DNA of 64,000 nucleotides from JBPOFY01 sp049889815 (GCA_049889815.1 JBMHCR010000006.1:124001-188000); one strand, 5' to 3'. Counted from the first letter of the stretch, positions 35,662 to 47,448 are shown. The notes: a model not told the origin generated them from the sequence alone. Translations and numbers: made by a program.

Positions 35662-36660
35662 ATGCGAGTTTTGGTCACTGGAGGCGGCGGATTTGTGGGA
35701 GGCTATGTGGTTGAGCGTCTGCTCGCACGTGGCTATGAGGTGCGCTCAATTGGTCGCTCTGCCCAACCCAGCCTAGAGGCAAGCGGGGTGGAAGTGGTTC
35801 AAGGTGATCTCAGCGATGCCTCTGTGGTTGAAAAAGCATGTGACCGAGTAGATGCCGTTTTTCATGTCGCGGCTAAAGCAGGAGTCTGGGGCAGTTGGGA
35901 CTCTTTCTATGGTCCGAATGTCGTTGGCACGCGCAACGTTGTAGCCGCTTGTAAGAAGCAGCGGGTTTCACGACTGGTATACACCAGCACTCCGAGTGTG
36001 GTCTTTAATCGCCGAGCGATTTCCGGTGCTGGAGAGGAGTTGCCCTACGGGCGGGATTGGCTGTGTCACTACGCGCACACCAAAGCGATTGCTGAAAAGG
36101 AAGCGCTTGCGGAGGCTTCAGATGCTTTGCGAATTGTGGCCTTGCGCCCCCATTTAGTTTTCGGTCCTGGTGATCCTCATTTATTACCACGCGTCATTGA
36201 GAGCGCGGTTAACGGGCGCTTGAAAATTGTGGGTGACGGTTGCAGTCGCGTAGATGTATCGTATGTGGAAAATGTTGCGGACGCGCACTTGGATGCGTTT
36301 GACGCGCTCGAGAAAAATCCTCGGGCGGTTTCGGGGAAGGCCTACTTTATCTCCCAGGGAGAGCCAGTTGAGCTCTGGCCTTGGCTGAATAACATTTTGG
36401 AATCACTAGGGCACACTCGGTTATCCAAGCACATTTCCTTGCCAACGGCTTTCGGTGTCGGCGCTACAATGGAGGCGATTTGGCGCTTGTTTAACCTTTC
36501 CGGCGAGCCGCCGATCACGCGCTTTGTGGCGGTTGAATTAGCGAAGGACCATTACTTCAGTATCGATGCCGCTCGCCGGGATCTAGCTTACTCGCCAAAA
36601 ACTAAAATGGAGCCCGCACTTGCGGAGACAATCAACGATTTGAAGAAGCGTGGGTTCTAA
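35662..36660 (+). CDS. oleD: OleD-type NAD(P)-dependent 2-alkyl-3-ketoalkanoate reductase
   Basis: 332 residues of the extended SDR / 3-beta-HSD family. It has cofactor motif VTGGGGFVGGYV at 5-16, the OleD-like VFHVAAKAGVWGSWD, Ser/Thr at 109-111, and Y137/K141 in HYAHTKA. In the ole pathway it reduces the 2-alkyl-3-keto acid made by OleA to the hydroxy acid used by OleC. Its last 29 bp overlap the 3' end of the convergent trmH-family gene. Confidence 0.84.
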   Translation: MRVLVTGGGGFVGGYVVERLLARGYEVRSIGRSAQPSLEASGVEVVQGDLSDASVVEKACDRVDAVFHVAAKAGVWGSWDSFYGPNVVGTRNVVAACKKQRVSRLVYTSTPSVVFNRRAISGAGEELPYGRDWLCHYAHTKAIAEKEALAEASDALRIVALRPHLVFGPGDPHLLPRVIESAVNGRLKIVGDGCSRVDVSYVENVADAHLDAFDALEKNPRAVSGKAYFISQGEPVELWPWLNNILESLGHTRLSKHISLPTAFGVGATMEAIWRLFNLSGEPPITRFVAVELAKDHYFSIDAARRDLAYSPKTKMEPALAETINDLKKRGF

Positions 36661-37501
36661 TGTCTGAAGCGCATCTTGCCCGTTGCCGTACTGCCTCGTA
36701 TAGGCAAACAACGCATGCAGCTGCCACATTCAAAGAGTCGGCGCTCCCTGCCATCGGGATGCGAATCTTGTGGTCGATCTGCTCTAGCCAGTAGTCACTC
36801 AGGCCATCGCTTTCACTTCCGAAGAATAGTGCTGTCGGTCGTCTATAATCGATGTCCCAATGCCTCGCCTCTGTGTCGGGCGTCGTGGCGACGCGCTGAA
36901 TATCGTTTTCTTTGAGCCAGTGTTGTAGTTTCTCGCGAGTCGTCATGATGATGGGCAGCGCAAAAATGAGACCCTGCGAAGAGCGAATCGCATTCGGGTT
37001 GTAGAGATCCAGCACGCAATCGACTAGAATCACGGCGTCGGCTCCTGCGCCGTCTGCGCTGCGTAGAACCGCGCCAAGGTTACCAGGCTTTTCGATGCCT
37101 TCAAGTACGAGTAGCAGGGGTGCTTTTGATAAAGAAAGATCATTCAGGCTGCTGCCTTGTTGCAGCCCAATACCGATGATGCCGTCCGGACCCTCACGAT
37201 AGGCGGCTTTCGCAAAAGCTTCCTCGCTCATCCGCACGAGGGTACGTGCAGCCTCGCGGCGTTGTGTATGAATGAAATTAGCGTGTTCTTCGGACGGGAA
37301 GCATTCAGGGCAGTAGTAGATGGTCTCGATCTCAAAGTCGGCGTCTAGTGCGTGTTGAGTTTCGCGGAGCCCCTCTACGAGAAAGCGCTCCTGTCGGTCG
37401 CGGTGCTTGCGTTCGCGCAACTTGACCAAGTTTTTTACCTGCTCATTATTGCGGCTTTGTATAAAGGCGTCTTCCATCCAGTAGGAGGTTGGCACGCTCA
37501 T
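36632..37501 (-). CDS. TrmH/SpoU family RNA 2'-O-methyltransferase
   Basis: 289 residues from the ATG at 37501; a start further upstream at 37579 would run into the leader of the divergent gene. The N-terminal RNA-binding (L30e-like) part has KNLVKLRERKHRDRQERFLVEG. The SPOUT knot domain has LEGIEKPGNLGAVLRSADGAG, LFFGSESDGLSDY and IPMAGSADSLNVAAA. It methylates ribose 2'-OH in rRNA or tRNA; the exact nucleotide cannot be read from sequence. Confidence 0.9.
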   Translation of the reverse strand: MSVPTSYWMEDAFIQSRNNEQVKNLVKLRERKHRDRQERFLVEGLRETQHALDADFEIETIYYCPECFPSEEHANFIHTQRREAARTLVRMSEEAFAKAAYREGPDGIIGIGLQQGSSLNDLSLSKAPLLLVLEGIEKPGNLGAVLRSADGAGADAVILVDCVLDLYNPNAIRSSQGLIFALPIIMTTREKLQHWLKENDIQRVATTPDTEARHWDIDYRRPTALFFGSESDGLSDYWLEQIDHKIRIPMAGSADSLNVAAACVVCLYEAVRQRARCASDIRTHASSNR

Positions 37502-37577
37502 GCTTCGGGTAGAAGCGAAAAGTGGGCGGTGTATTTTTAGAGTTGCGCGAGCGTGCTGCTTCAAAGAGGGGATGTGC

Positions 37578-38804
37578 ATGCAATCAGTGCCAAAGAACTT
37601 TATCGCGGAGCCTTTTGAATATCATCAAGAGGTGGAGCTGACTATTGAGAGCCTCACTAATCTCGGCATGGGAGTCGGGCGTATTGATGGCTGGGTCGTG
37701 ATGGTTCCGTTCGTGATTCCCGGTGAAAAGGTGAAAGCGCGTATCTTCCGCAATTTCCAAAACTACTCTGACGCGGATCTGGTTGAGCTATTGGACGCCT
37801 CGCCGGATCGTATCGATCCGAAGTGCCCGCTTTATACCAGATGCGGCGGCTGTCAGTATCAGCATATTCACTACAAGCGACAGCTTGAAGAGAAGACCAA
37901 GCATGTCGTTGAGCTCATGGAAAAGCTCGGCGAGATTGACCATCCAGTTAATTTGGCGCATGGATCGCCACAGGTCTATAACTACCGTTCCAAGATCACG
38001 CCGCACTATAACCGTCCAGCGAAGGATGGTTCGCAGCCGATTGGCTTTCTGCAGTATGGGCGCCGCAATCAGATCGTTGATGTGGAGCAGTGTCCGATCG
38101 CGACCGAAGCGATCAATGCGGAGCTGCCCGAAGCGCGTGAGGCGGCTCGTCGCGAAGGCGGAAAGAAGCGTCGTCAGCGCGGTGGCACGTTGCTCATGCG
38201 CCAGGTGCTAGAGGGTGTGGTGACGGATCCGCAGGCAATAGTCTCTGAACGCGTGGGGGGGGTGACTTTCCAGTTCAAGGCGGGCGAGTTCTTTCAAAAC
38301 AACCCCTATATATTGCCGGACATGGTCGAGCATGTGGCAACCGAGGCTTCGGCGCTGGGTGCACGCTATTTGGTGGATGCGTATTGTGGGGTAGGGTTAT
38401 TTGCGCTTTCGACCGCAAAGTCTTTTGAGCAGGTGGCTGGGGTCGAAATCAGTGAACCTGCAGTGCGCTGGGCCCAGGCCAACGCCAAGATCAGTGGCGT
38501 GAAAAATGCCCGTTTCGTGATCGGCAAGGCAGAGGCGATCTTCAGTGGGCTGAAATTCCCGGCGGATGAAACCGCAGTGGTGATCGACCCGCCACGCAAA
38601 GGCTGTGATGAGAGTTTCCGTCAACAGCTCATGGCGTTCCGCCCACCCCGGGTTGTCTATGTTTCCTGCGATCCAGCGACTCAGGCGCGCGATTTAAAGG
38701 AGTTTATTGCGTCCGGTTACGAGATTACACGGATTCAGCCCTTCGATCTCTTTCCTCACACGCGCCACATCGAAAATGTGGTTTCGCTCAGCCTTAAGGC
38801 TTGA
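37578..38804 (+). CDS. TrmA/RlmD-family RNA (uracil-5-)-methyltransferase
   Basis: 408 residues from the ATG at 37578, six bases after AAAGAGGGG; an ATG two codons upstream would sit directly on that site. A TRAM domain is followed by a 4Fe-4S cluster region CPLYTRCGGCQYQHIHY, SAM motif VDAYCGVGLFAL, IDPPRKGCD, and the catalytic nucleophile in VYVSCDPATQARDL. It makes m5U in rRNA (RlmC/RlmD) or tRNA. An arginine/lysine-rich insert (ARREGGKKRRQRGG, around residue 190) is unusual. Confidence 0.9.
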   Translation: MQSVPKNFIAEPFEYHQEVELTIESLTNLGMGVGRIDGWVVMVPFVIPGEKVKARIFRNFQNYSDADLVELLDASPDRIDPKCPLYTRCGGCQYQHIHYKRQLEEKTKHVVELMEKLGEIDHPVNLAHGSPQVYNYRSKITPHYNRPAKDGSQPIGFLQYGRRNQIVDVEQCPIATEAINAELPEAREAARREGGKKRRQRGGTLLMRQVLEGVVTDPQAIVSERVGGVTFQFKAGEFFQNNPYILPDMVEHVATEASALGARYLVDAYCGVGLFALSTAKSFEQVAGVEISEPAVRWAQANAKISGVKNARFVIGKAEAIFSGLKFPADETAVVIDPPRKGCDESFRQQLMAFRPPRVVYVSCDPATQARDLKEFIASGYEITRIQPFDLFPHTRHIENVVSLSLKA

Positions 38805-38876
38805 GCCCCTTATTTATCGGGGATTATCGACCGACTCGGGGGCGAAATACATACTCAAAAAAATCCAACAAAATTC

Positions 38877-38904
38877 TTGCACAGGTAACTTGAAACGCTA
38901 CTTT
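38877..38904 (+). promoter_or_regulatory. candidate promoter of the rpsL-rpsG-fusA-rpsJ operon
   Basis: TTGCAC at 38877-38882, 16-bp spacer, TACTTT at 38899-38904, ending 34 bp before the rpsL ATG. Reasonable sigma-70 match by eye. Confidence 0.45.
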
Positions 38905-38938
38905 CGCCGTCTTTCTCTAATTTCAGCGATCCATTCAC

Positions 38939-39313
<375 letters not shown>

Positions 39314-39351
39314 ACCTAACTTCTTAATTCTTTCTTCTAACTCCTTTTAAC

Positions 39352-39825
<474 letters not shown>

Positions 39826-39870
39826 TCTCTGACACCTTCTCAAAAACCTCGTTCTTTTCCAGTCTATCTA

Positions 39871-42024
39871 ATGTCCGCTACTCAACTAGCCAGTGTAAAC
39901 TCGTCGAAGCGTAAGTTCCCCTTGGAGCATACGCGCAATATCGGCATCGCTGCACATATTGACGCGGGCAAAACGACTACGACTGAGCGTATCCTCTTCT
40001 ATGCAGGTGTCGTCCACAAGATGGGCGAAGTGCACGAGGGGAGCGCCACAACAGACTGGATGGAACAAGAGCGTGAGCGCGGTATCACGATTACCTCAGC
40101 TGCGATCTCTTGTAATTGGACAAATCAGCACGGCCCGTTTGCCGGGATTTGTAACCAAATCAACATTATCGACACCCCGGGGCACGTCGACTTTACCGCC
40201 GAAGTGGAGCGTTCGCTCCGAGTCCTTGATGGAGCTGTCGGCGTTTTTTGTGCCGTCGCAGGCGTACAGCCACAGTCCGAAACCGTGTGGCGTCAAATGA
40301 CGAAGTATGATGTTCCGCGCATTGCATTCGTCAACAAGATGGACCGCGTCGGCGCAGATTACTTCGGCGCGATCGAATCGATGCGCGACCGCCTCAAGGC
40401 AAACGCACATCCAATCTATATTCCGATCGGAGCCGAAGACGAGTTCCGCGGGGTGATCGACCTCGCATCGATGGATGCCTTGGTTTACGACCCGGCCGAC
40501 GAGTCTGGCCTGACTTTTGAAAAGACGGAGATCCCCGTGGACTACGTCGATTCGGCAAATGACTACCGTGAGCAGCTCATCGAAGCACTGGCTGACTTTG
40601 ACGACGACCTCGCCAACAAGTATCTCGAAGGCGAAGAACTTTCCGCCGACGATATTCGACAGGCGATCCGCGTGGCAACGATCTCACTCGATTTCTGTGG
40701 TGTGATTCCAGGCAGTGCGTTCAAGAACAAGGGCGTCCAGTCCGTTCTTGAGTCCGTCGTGAACTACCTGCCGTGCCCGCTCGACCTTCCGCCGATGAAG
40801 GGTGAAAGTGAGAAGGGCGCTGCCGTAGAAGTAAAACCGGACGACAACGCCAAGTTCGCAGGTCTTGCTTTCAAGCTGATGAACGACGGCTACGTTGGTA
40901 AGCTGGTCTTCATGCGTGTGTATGCCGGCTCCTTGCAAAAGGGCACCGCGCTCTACAACCCACGCACCGGCAAAACCGAACGCATTTCCCGTCTTCTGGT
41001 GATGAAGGCCAATTCCCGCGAAGATATCGACGTCGCTTATTCCGGTGATATCTGCGCCATTGTCGGTGGCCGTGACATCGTTACGGGTGACACGCTTTGC
41101 ACCAAGGGCTATGATGTGCGCCTCGAGCCGCCCACATTCCCGGAGCCGGTCATTTCCATGTCGATCGAGCCGAAGACTTCAGCTGATCAGGAAAAAATGG
41201 CGACCGGCCTCCAGCGCCTTTCCGAGGAGGACCCGACTTTCGTGGTCAGCTCCGATGAAGAAACCGGCCAGACATTGATCTCCGGCATGGGCGAGCTCCA
41301 CCTCGAGATCATTAAGGACCGTCTCTTCCGTGAATTTAAGATCGGCGCCGAAGCGGGCCGCCCACAGATCGCTTATCGCGAAACCATTACCGCCAACACC
41401 GAAGGGGAGGGCAAGTTCGTCCGCCAGACTGGTGGCAGTGGCCAATACGGTCATGCTCGTATCAAGATCGAGCCACTCGAGCGCGGCGCGGGTATGGAGA
41501 TTATCGACAAAACAGTCGGCGGTGTGATTCCAAAGGAATTTATCAAGCCAACTCTCGACGGTATCCGCGAGGCGGCCAACAACGGCACTGTTGCCGGTTT
41601 CCCAGTGGTCGATTTCAAGGTCACGCTCTTTGACGGCTCCTTCCACGAGGTCGATTCGAATGAAACCTCCTTCAAGATGGCAGGCATCTTCGCTTTTCGC
41701 GATGCAATGGCGAAAGCCAGTGCGATTCTTCTCGAGCCGGTCATGGACGTCGAAGTCGAGACTCCGGAAGACTATCAAGGCGACATCATGGGGGATTTGA
41801 ACCGCCGTCGTGGTCAGATCCAAAACGTGACCGCCAAAACAGCCTTCGTTTCCGTCTGTGCGCAAGTGCCTCTCGTCGAAATGTTCGGCTATTCGACCAT
41901 TGTTCGCTCCCTAAGTAAGGGACGCGCCTCCTTCAGCATGGAGCCAGCCAGCTTCGAGGAAGTGCCACATAATATCCTCAATACTATTTTAGAAACCTCC
42001 GGCCGTGTCCCGGTTCGGAACTAA
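39871..42024 (+). CDS. fusA: elongation factor G (str operon copy)
   Basis: 717 residues. N-terminal extension of about 15 residues, then AAHIDAGKTTTTERILFYAG, GEVHEGSATTDWMEQERERGITITSAA, DTPGHVDFTAEVERS, VNKMDRVGADY, and domain IV RQTGGSGQYGHARI. GTP-driven translocase on the ribosome. This is the classic bacterial type, clearly distinct from the paralogue at 25347-27437. Unusually for this operon, tuf does not follow; rpsJ does. Confidence 0.97.
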   Translation: MSATQLASVNSSKRKFPLEHTRNIGIAAHIDAGKTTTTERILFYAGVVHKMGEVHEGSATTDWMEQERERGITITSAAISCNWTNQHGPFAGICNQINIIDTPGHVDFTAEVERSLRVLDGAVGVFCAVAGVQPQSETVWRQMTKYDVPRIAFVNKMDRVGADYFGAIESMRDRLKANAHPIYIPIGAEDEFRGVIDLASMDALVYDPADESGLTFEKTEIPVDYVDSANDYREQLIEALADFDDDLANKYLEGEELSADDIRQAIRVATISLDFCGVIPGSAFKNKGVQSVLESVVNYLPCPLDLPPMKGESEKGAAVEVKPDDNAKFAGLAFKLMNDGYVGKLVFMRVYAGSLQKGTALYNPRTGKTERISRLLVMKANSREDIDVAYSGDICAIVGGRDIVTGDTLCTKGYDVRLEPPTFPEPVISMSIEPKTSADQEKMATGLQRLSEEDPTFVVSSDEETGQTLISGMGELHLEIIKDRLFREFKIGAEAGRPQIAYRETITANTEGEGKFVRQTGGSGQYGHARIKIEPLERGAGMEIIDKTVGGVIPKEFIKPTLDGIREAANNGTVAGFPVVDFKVTLFDGSFHEVDSNETSFKMAGIFAFRDAMAKASAILLEPVMDVEVETPEDYQGDIMGDLNRRRGQIQNVTAKTAFVSVCAQVPLVEMFGYSTIVRSLSKGRASFSMEPASFEEVPHNILNTILETSGRVPVRN

Positions 42025-42062
42025 CTTCCAAACAACAAAAACATCTCACACAAAAAACTATT

Positions 42063-42371
42063 ATGAGTGCACCACGTATCCGTATCCGCCTAAAAGGCTT
42101 CGACTATCGCGTCATTGACCAGTCTGCTGCAGACATCGTCGAAACAGCAAAGCGCTCCGGCGCTCGCGTGTCCGGTCCTGTGCCGCTTCCTACTAAGATT
42201 GAGAAGCTTACAGTGAACCGTTCCGTCCATGTTAATAAGAAGTCCATGGACCAATTCGAAGTTCGCACACACAAGCGCCTCATCGACATCGTTGAGCCAA
42301 CTGCTGCGACCGTCGATGAGCTCAAGAAGCTCAACCTTCCAGCTGGCGTTGATATTTCTATCAACGTCTAG
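42063..42371 (+). CDS. rpsJ: 30S ribosomal protein S10
   Basis: 102 residues. RIRIRLKGFDYRVIDQSAADIVETAKRSGA and HKRLIDIVEPTAATVDEL are typical. In most bacteria it heads the S10 operon; here it closes the str operon, 38 bp after fusA, and is cut off from rplC by a terminator and about 400 bp. S10 also acts in transcription antitermination with NusB. Confidence 0.97.
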   Translation: MSAPRIRIRLKGFDYRVIDQSAADIVETAKRSGARVSGPVPLPTKIEKLTVNRSVHVNKKSMDQFEVRTHKRLIDIVEPTAATVDELKKLNLPAGVDISINV

Positions 42372-42418
42372 TCTGAAATTCAGAAGGCAGTGTCCAGTGG
42401 TCTGAAGTCAGATTTCCA

Positions 42419-42449
42419 GCCCCGTGTTCAAAAGAGCACGGGGCTTTTT
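42419..42449 (+). terminator. rho-independent terminator after rpsJ
   Basis: 8-bp perfect stem GCCCCGTG / CACGGGGC, 10-nt loop, five T's. It separates the str-type operon from the rplC-led operon. Confidence 0.9.
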
Positions 42450-42750
42450 CATGGCAAATGCGCTAGTGACTTGCCCCGAAAATGCTGTCTGTCTCATCCG
42501 TCGAGACAAGTTCATCCTTGTTATAAGATAACCTCCCTTGCTCCCTTGCTGCAGCGTCAGCGGTTGTGGAGCTATTTGTTTTTGACCAGATGGAATTGAG
42601 CACAAATACAGTCGGAAGCGGGAATCCGAATTTTTTCTGAAAAAAGTCACTTTTCGGGTATTCGGGGATTGACGAAGGCAAAATTCCCCTCTTTTTTCCG
42701 TCGCTCGCTTCCCATCTGAGGCGATAAATCACATTTTTTAACTCTCTAAC

Positions 42751-42786
42751 GCAGGTCTAGTAAACGGAACACTCTGTTCCACCTGC
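42751..42786 (+). promoter_or_regulatory. leader hairpin upstream of rplC
   Basis: Outer arms GCAGGT (42751-42756) and ACCTGC (42781-42786) enclose an inner stem GGAACA / TGTTCC with a CTC loop. The two right-hand arms are adjacent, and a 9-nt bulge lies on the left. It ends 11 bp before the rplC ATG, where a ribosomal-protein autoregulatory leader would be expected. The regulator is unknown. Confidence 0.45.
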
Positions 42787-42797
42787 CAATTAGTATT

Positions 42798-43445
<648 letters not shown>

Positions 43446-43472
43446 ACCTAAAGGACGAAAGGACACATACCA

Positions 43473-44110
<638 letters not shown>

Positions 44111-44111
<1 letters not shown>

Positions 44112-44401
44112 TGATCATCGCTGATACAATTCTCAAAGAATATCGTGTGACCGAGAAGGCTGCTCTTCTCTCCGCGAACCTCAACCAGTACACCTTCGAG
44201 GTGGCTCCTGAAGCCAACCGTATCGAAGTCGCTCGCGCTGTCGCGAAAGTCTTCAACGTAGAGGTCGTAAAGGTAAACATCCTTAACAAGAAGCCAAAGG
44301 TAAAGGCAGACCGCTCACGTCGTGGTCGTGTTGGCACCAAGGGCGGCCACAAGAAGGCCATCGTTACTCTCAAAGAGGGCGATAAGATCGAACTCGTCTA
44401 A
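44111..44401 (+). CDS. rplW: 50S ribosomal protein L23
   Basis: 96 residues. EKAALLSANLNQYTFEVAPEANR and RRGRVGTKGGHKKAIVTLKEGD are typical. It sits at the tunnel exit and docks SRP and trigger factor. Translationally coupled to rplD. Confidence 0.97.
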
Positions 44402-44421
44402 GACGCAGGAGAAATAACATC

Positions 44422-45264
<843 letters not shown>

Positions 45265-45282
45265 TCAACTATTCTTTAAGTC

Positions 45283-45552
45283 ATGTCCCGTTCCGTAAAA
45301 AAAGGTTTCTTCGTCGATCCGCACCTTGCAAAGAAGGTAGAGCTCGCCCAAGCCAACAACGACCGCAAGCCGATCCAAACATGGTCGCGCCGTTCGACAA
45401 TCACACCTGACTTCGTTGGTCTCAACTTCAACGTCCACAACGGTCGTAGTTTCCTACCCGTCTATGTGACCGAGAATATGGTTGGCCACAAGCTTGGTGA
45501 GTTCGCACCAACACGCACTTTCAAGGGGCACCCTGCTGGTAAGGCAAAGTAA
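45283..45552 (+). CDS. rpsS: 30S ribosomal protein S19
   Basis: 89 residues. SRSVKKGFFVDPHL, IQTWSRRSTITPDFVG and MVGHKLGEFAPTRTFKGH are complete. Normally followed by rplV; here a secreted non-ribosomal protein gene intervenes. Confidence 0.98.
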   Translation: MSRSVKKGFFVDPHLAKKVELAQANNDRKPIQTWSRRSTITPDFVGLNFNVHNGRSFLPVYVTENMVGHKLGEFAPTRTFKGHPAGKAK

Positions 45553-45579
45553 GCCCTTTAGAACCCGAAATAACAAAAA

Positions 45580-45954
45580 ATGCACCGTTTGTTCACAACA
45601 TCATTTACCAAGCTTGCTGGCTTCCTCCTTTGTGGAGTTCTGCTTGCCGGTAGTGGCGTGTCAGCGAACATTCCCGCATTCGTCAAAGAGTCTCTGCACA
45701 CACCTTACGCGGCCAAGGTCGCATCGGTGGAGTCCACGCTCGCTGCTGACATCGTGATCATCGATGGCGGTCTCGACCAAGGTCTTCGCCTAGGGATGGT
45801 ATGCACCGTGTCTCGCGGACCCAAGTCCGTTGGCGAATTGATTATCATTGAATCTCAAAGCGACCGGGCTGCAGGACTTATCCTCGAATTGGTCGACGAA
45901 TCTATCATTCAAGCGGGAGACATTGCCCGCGTTAAAACACTTCAAAACAGCTGA
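45580..45954 (+). CDS. secreted protein of unknown function embedded in the S10 operon
   Basis: 124 residues. Sec signal peptide: basic n-region, hydrophobic LAGFLLCGVLLAGSG, likely cleavage after VSA (about residue 29). The mature domain of about 95 residues reads AADIVIIDGGLDQGLRLGMVCTVSRG ... VGELIIIESQSDRAAGLILEL ... IQAGDIARVKTL in parts: a beta-rich layout like the C-terminal domain of FlgT-type proteins and of the coiled-coil protein at 2359-3192. It starts 27 bp after rpsS and ends 5 bp before rplV, so it is translated from the ribosomal message. The match to codon use of its neighbours was not measured. Function unknown. Confidence 0.85.
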   Translation: MHRLFTTSFTKLAGFLLCGVLLAGSGVSANIPAFVKESLHTPYAAKVASVESTLAADIVIIDGGLDQGLRLGMVCTVSRGPKSVGELIIIESQSDRAAGLILELVDESIIQAGDIARVKTLQNS

Positions 45955-45959
45955 ATCTC

Positions 45960-46295
45960 ATGCAGGTCCAAGCATATACCAAATACGCCCGTATGTCGCC
46001 CCGCAAGGTGCGTGATATCACCCGTGCCATCCAAGGTCGCAACGCCGCTGAGGCAGTCGAAATCTTGCGCTTCATCCCGCGCAAGTCGGCACGTCTCGTG
46101 AGCAAGACCCTCCAGTCGGCGATCGCGAATGCGGAAAACAATAACAATCTTTCTTCGGATGCGCTCACCATCGAGTCTGCGACTGTCGAGCAGGGTCCAG
46201 CGTTCAAGCGCTTCCGCCCTGCAGCACGTGGTTCCGCTCATCCTTACAAGAAGGCAACCAGCCACATCCGCATTATCCTCACCGACGAGGCTTAA
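45960..46295 (+). CDS. rplV: 50S ribosomal protein L22
   Basis: 111 residues. KYARMSPRKVRDITRAIQGRNA start and RPAARGSAHPYKKATSHIRIIL, the extended hairpin lining the exit tunnel. Begins 5 bp after the embedded secreted-protein gene. Confidence 0.97.
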   Translation: MQVQAYTKYARMSPRKVRDITRAIQGRNAAEAVEILRFIPRKSARLVSKTLQSAIANAENNNNLSSDALTIESATVEQGPAFKRFRPAARGSAHPYKKATSHIRIILTDEA

Positions 46296-46313
46296 TCCAA
46301 CGACTCTTTTATT

Positions 46314-46949
46314 ATGGGACAGAAAGTTCATCCAATCGGTTTCCGCCTCGCAGTAACTCGTGACTGGGACTCACGCTGGTATGCTAACAAGAAGCAATAC
46401 CCGGAGTATATCAAAGAGGATCACACCATCCGCACCTTCCTCACAGAAAAGCTTCGCTATGCATCGGTGCCACGCATCTTCATCGAGCGTGCATCCGGTC
46501 GAATCCGCGTGAAGATCTTCACCGCGCGTCCGGGTGTCGTCATCGGCCGCAAGGGTGCTGAGCTCGATAAGCTCAAGGATCAGCTCAATAAGAAGGTTGG
46601 CAAGGAAGTGATGCTCGACATCCAAGAAGTGAAGCGTCCCGACCTTTCTGCGCAGCTCGTCGCTGAGAACGTCGCGCTCCAGCTTGAGCGCCGTATCGCT
46701 TTCCGCCGTGCCATGAAGCGTGCGGTTCAAACCACAATGGCAATGGGTGCTGACGGTATCCGTATCCAATGTGGTGGTCGCCTTGGTGGTGCTGACATCG
46801 CTCGCACAGAGCAACAGCGCCAGGGTCGTGTGCCTTTACAAACACTTCGTGCAAACATCAACTACGGCTTCAGTGAAGCATCCACAGTTTACGGCATCAT
46901 CGGTGTCAAATGCTGGATCTGCCTTCCTGACGACGAGTCGTCTCTGTAA
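46314..46949 (+). CDS. rpsC: 30S ribosomal protein S3
   Basis: 211 residues, somewhat shorter than E. coli S3 (233) at the C-terminus. GQKVHPIGFRLAVTRDWDS start, KH domain with RPGVVIGRKGAELDKLK, and GGRLGGADIARTE. Ends in an unusual CWICLPDDESSL. Confidence 0.97.
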   Translation: MGQKVHPIGFRLAVTRDWDSRWYANKKQYPEYIKEDHTIRTFLTEKLRYASVPRIFIERASGRIRVKIFTARPGVVIGRKGAELDKLKDQLNKKVGKEVMLDIQEVKRPDLSAQLVAENVALQLERRIAFRRAMKRAVQTTMAMGADGIRIQCGGRLGGADIARTEQQRQGRVPLQTLRANINYGFSEASTVYGIIGVKCWICLPDDESSL

Positions 46950-47000
46950 GCACCCAATCCCTCGAATCTAGAACTTTTAACTATCTAAACTGAGCGAACA

Positions 47001-47417
47001 ATGGCCTTACTCCCATCACGCACTAAATACCGCAAAGTCCACAAGGGTCGTATCTACGGCAAAGCACAAAAGGGCAACACCCTCGCTTTCGGCGATTTCG
47101 GTATCCAATCCCTCTCTCGCGGTCGCATGACTTCCCAGCAAATCGAAGCTGCTCGTGTTGCTATGACACGTAGCCTTAAGCGTAAAGGTAAGGTCTGGAT
47201 CCGCGTTTTCCCTCACAAACCGGTCACCAAGAAGCCGGCTGAAACACGTATGGGTAAAGGTAAGGGCTCTGTTGAAAAGTGGGTCGCCGTCATCCGTCCG
47301 GGAACCATGCTTTTCGAAATCGCTGGTTGCTCTGCAACAGCTGCTCGCGAAGCACTTCGTCTCGCAGACACCAAACTCCCATTCCGCTGCCGTTTCGTGG
47401 CACGCGAAGAGGTATAA
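47001..47417 (+). CDS. rplP: 50S ribosomal protein L16
   Basis: 138 residues. MALLPSRTKYRKVHKGR, GRMTSQQIEAARVAMTR and RMGKGKGSVEKWVAVIRPG are typical. It contacts A-site tRNA on the 50S subunit. Confidence 0.97.
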   Translation: MALLPSRTKYRKVHKGRIYGKAQKGNTLAFGDFGIQSLSRGRMTSQQIEAARVAMTRSLKRKGKVWIRVFPHKPVTKKPAETRMGKGKGSVEKWVAVIRPGTMLFEIAGCSATAAREALRLADTKLPFRCRFVAREEV

Positions 47418-47448
47418 TCAACAAACGATTGGAAAAGGAATTTTAACA

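Larger units (their letters stand above)
42372..42797. other. intergenic region between rpsJ and rplC, with promoter and leader of the rplC operon
   Basis: 426 bp. It holds the rpsJ terminator, then no ORF I can support. AT-rich stretches around 42525-42540 (TTGTTATAAGATAACC) and 42728-42745 may contain promoter elements. A hairpin lies just before rplC. tuf, often found in this neighbourhood, is absent. Confidence 0.5.
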
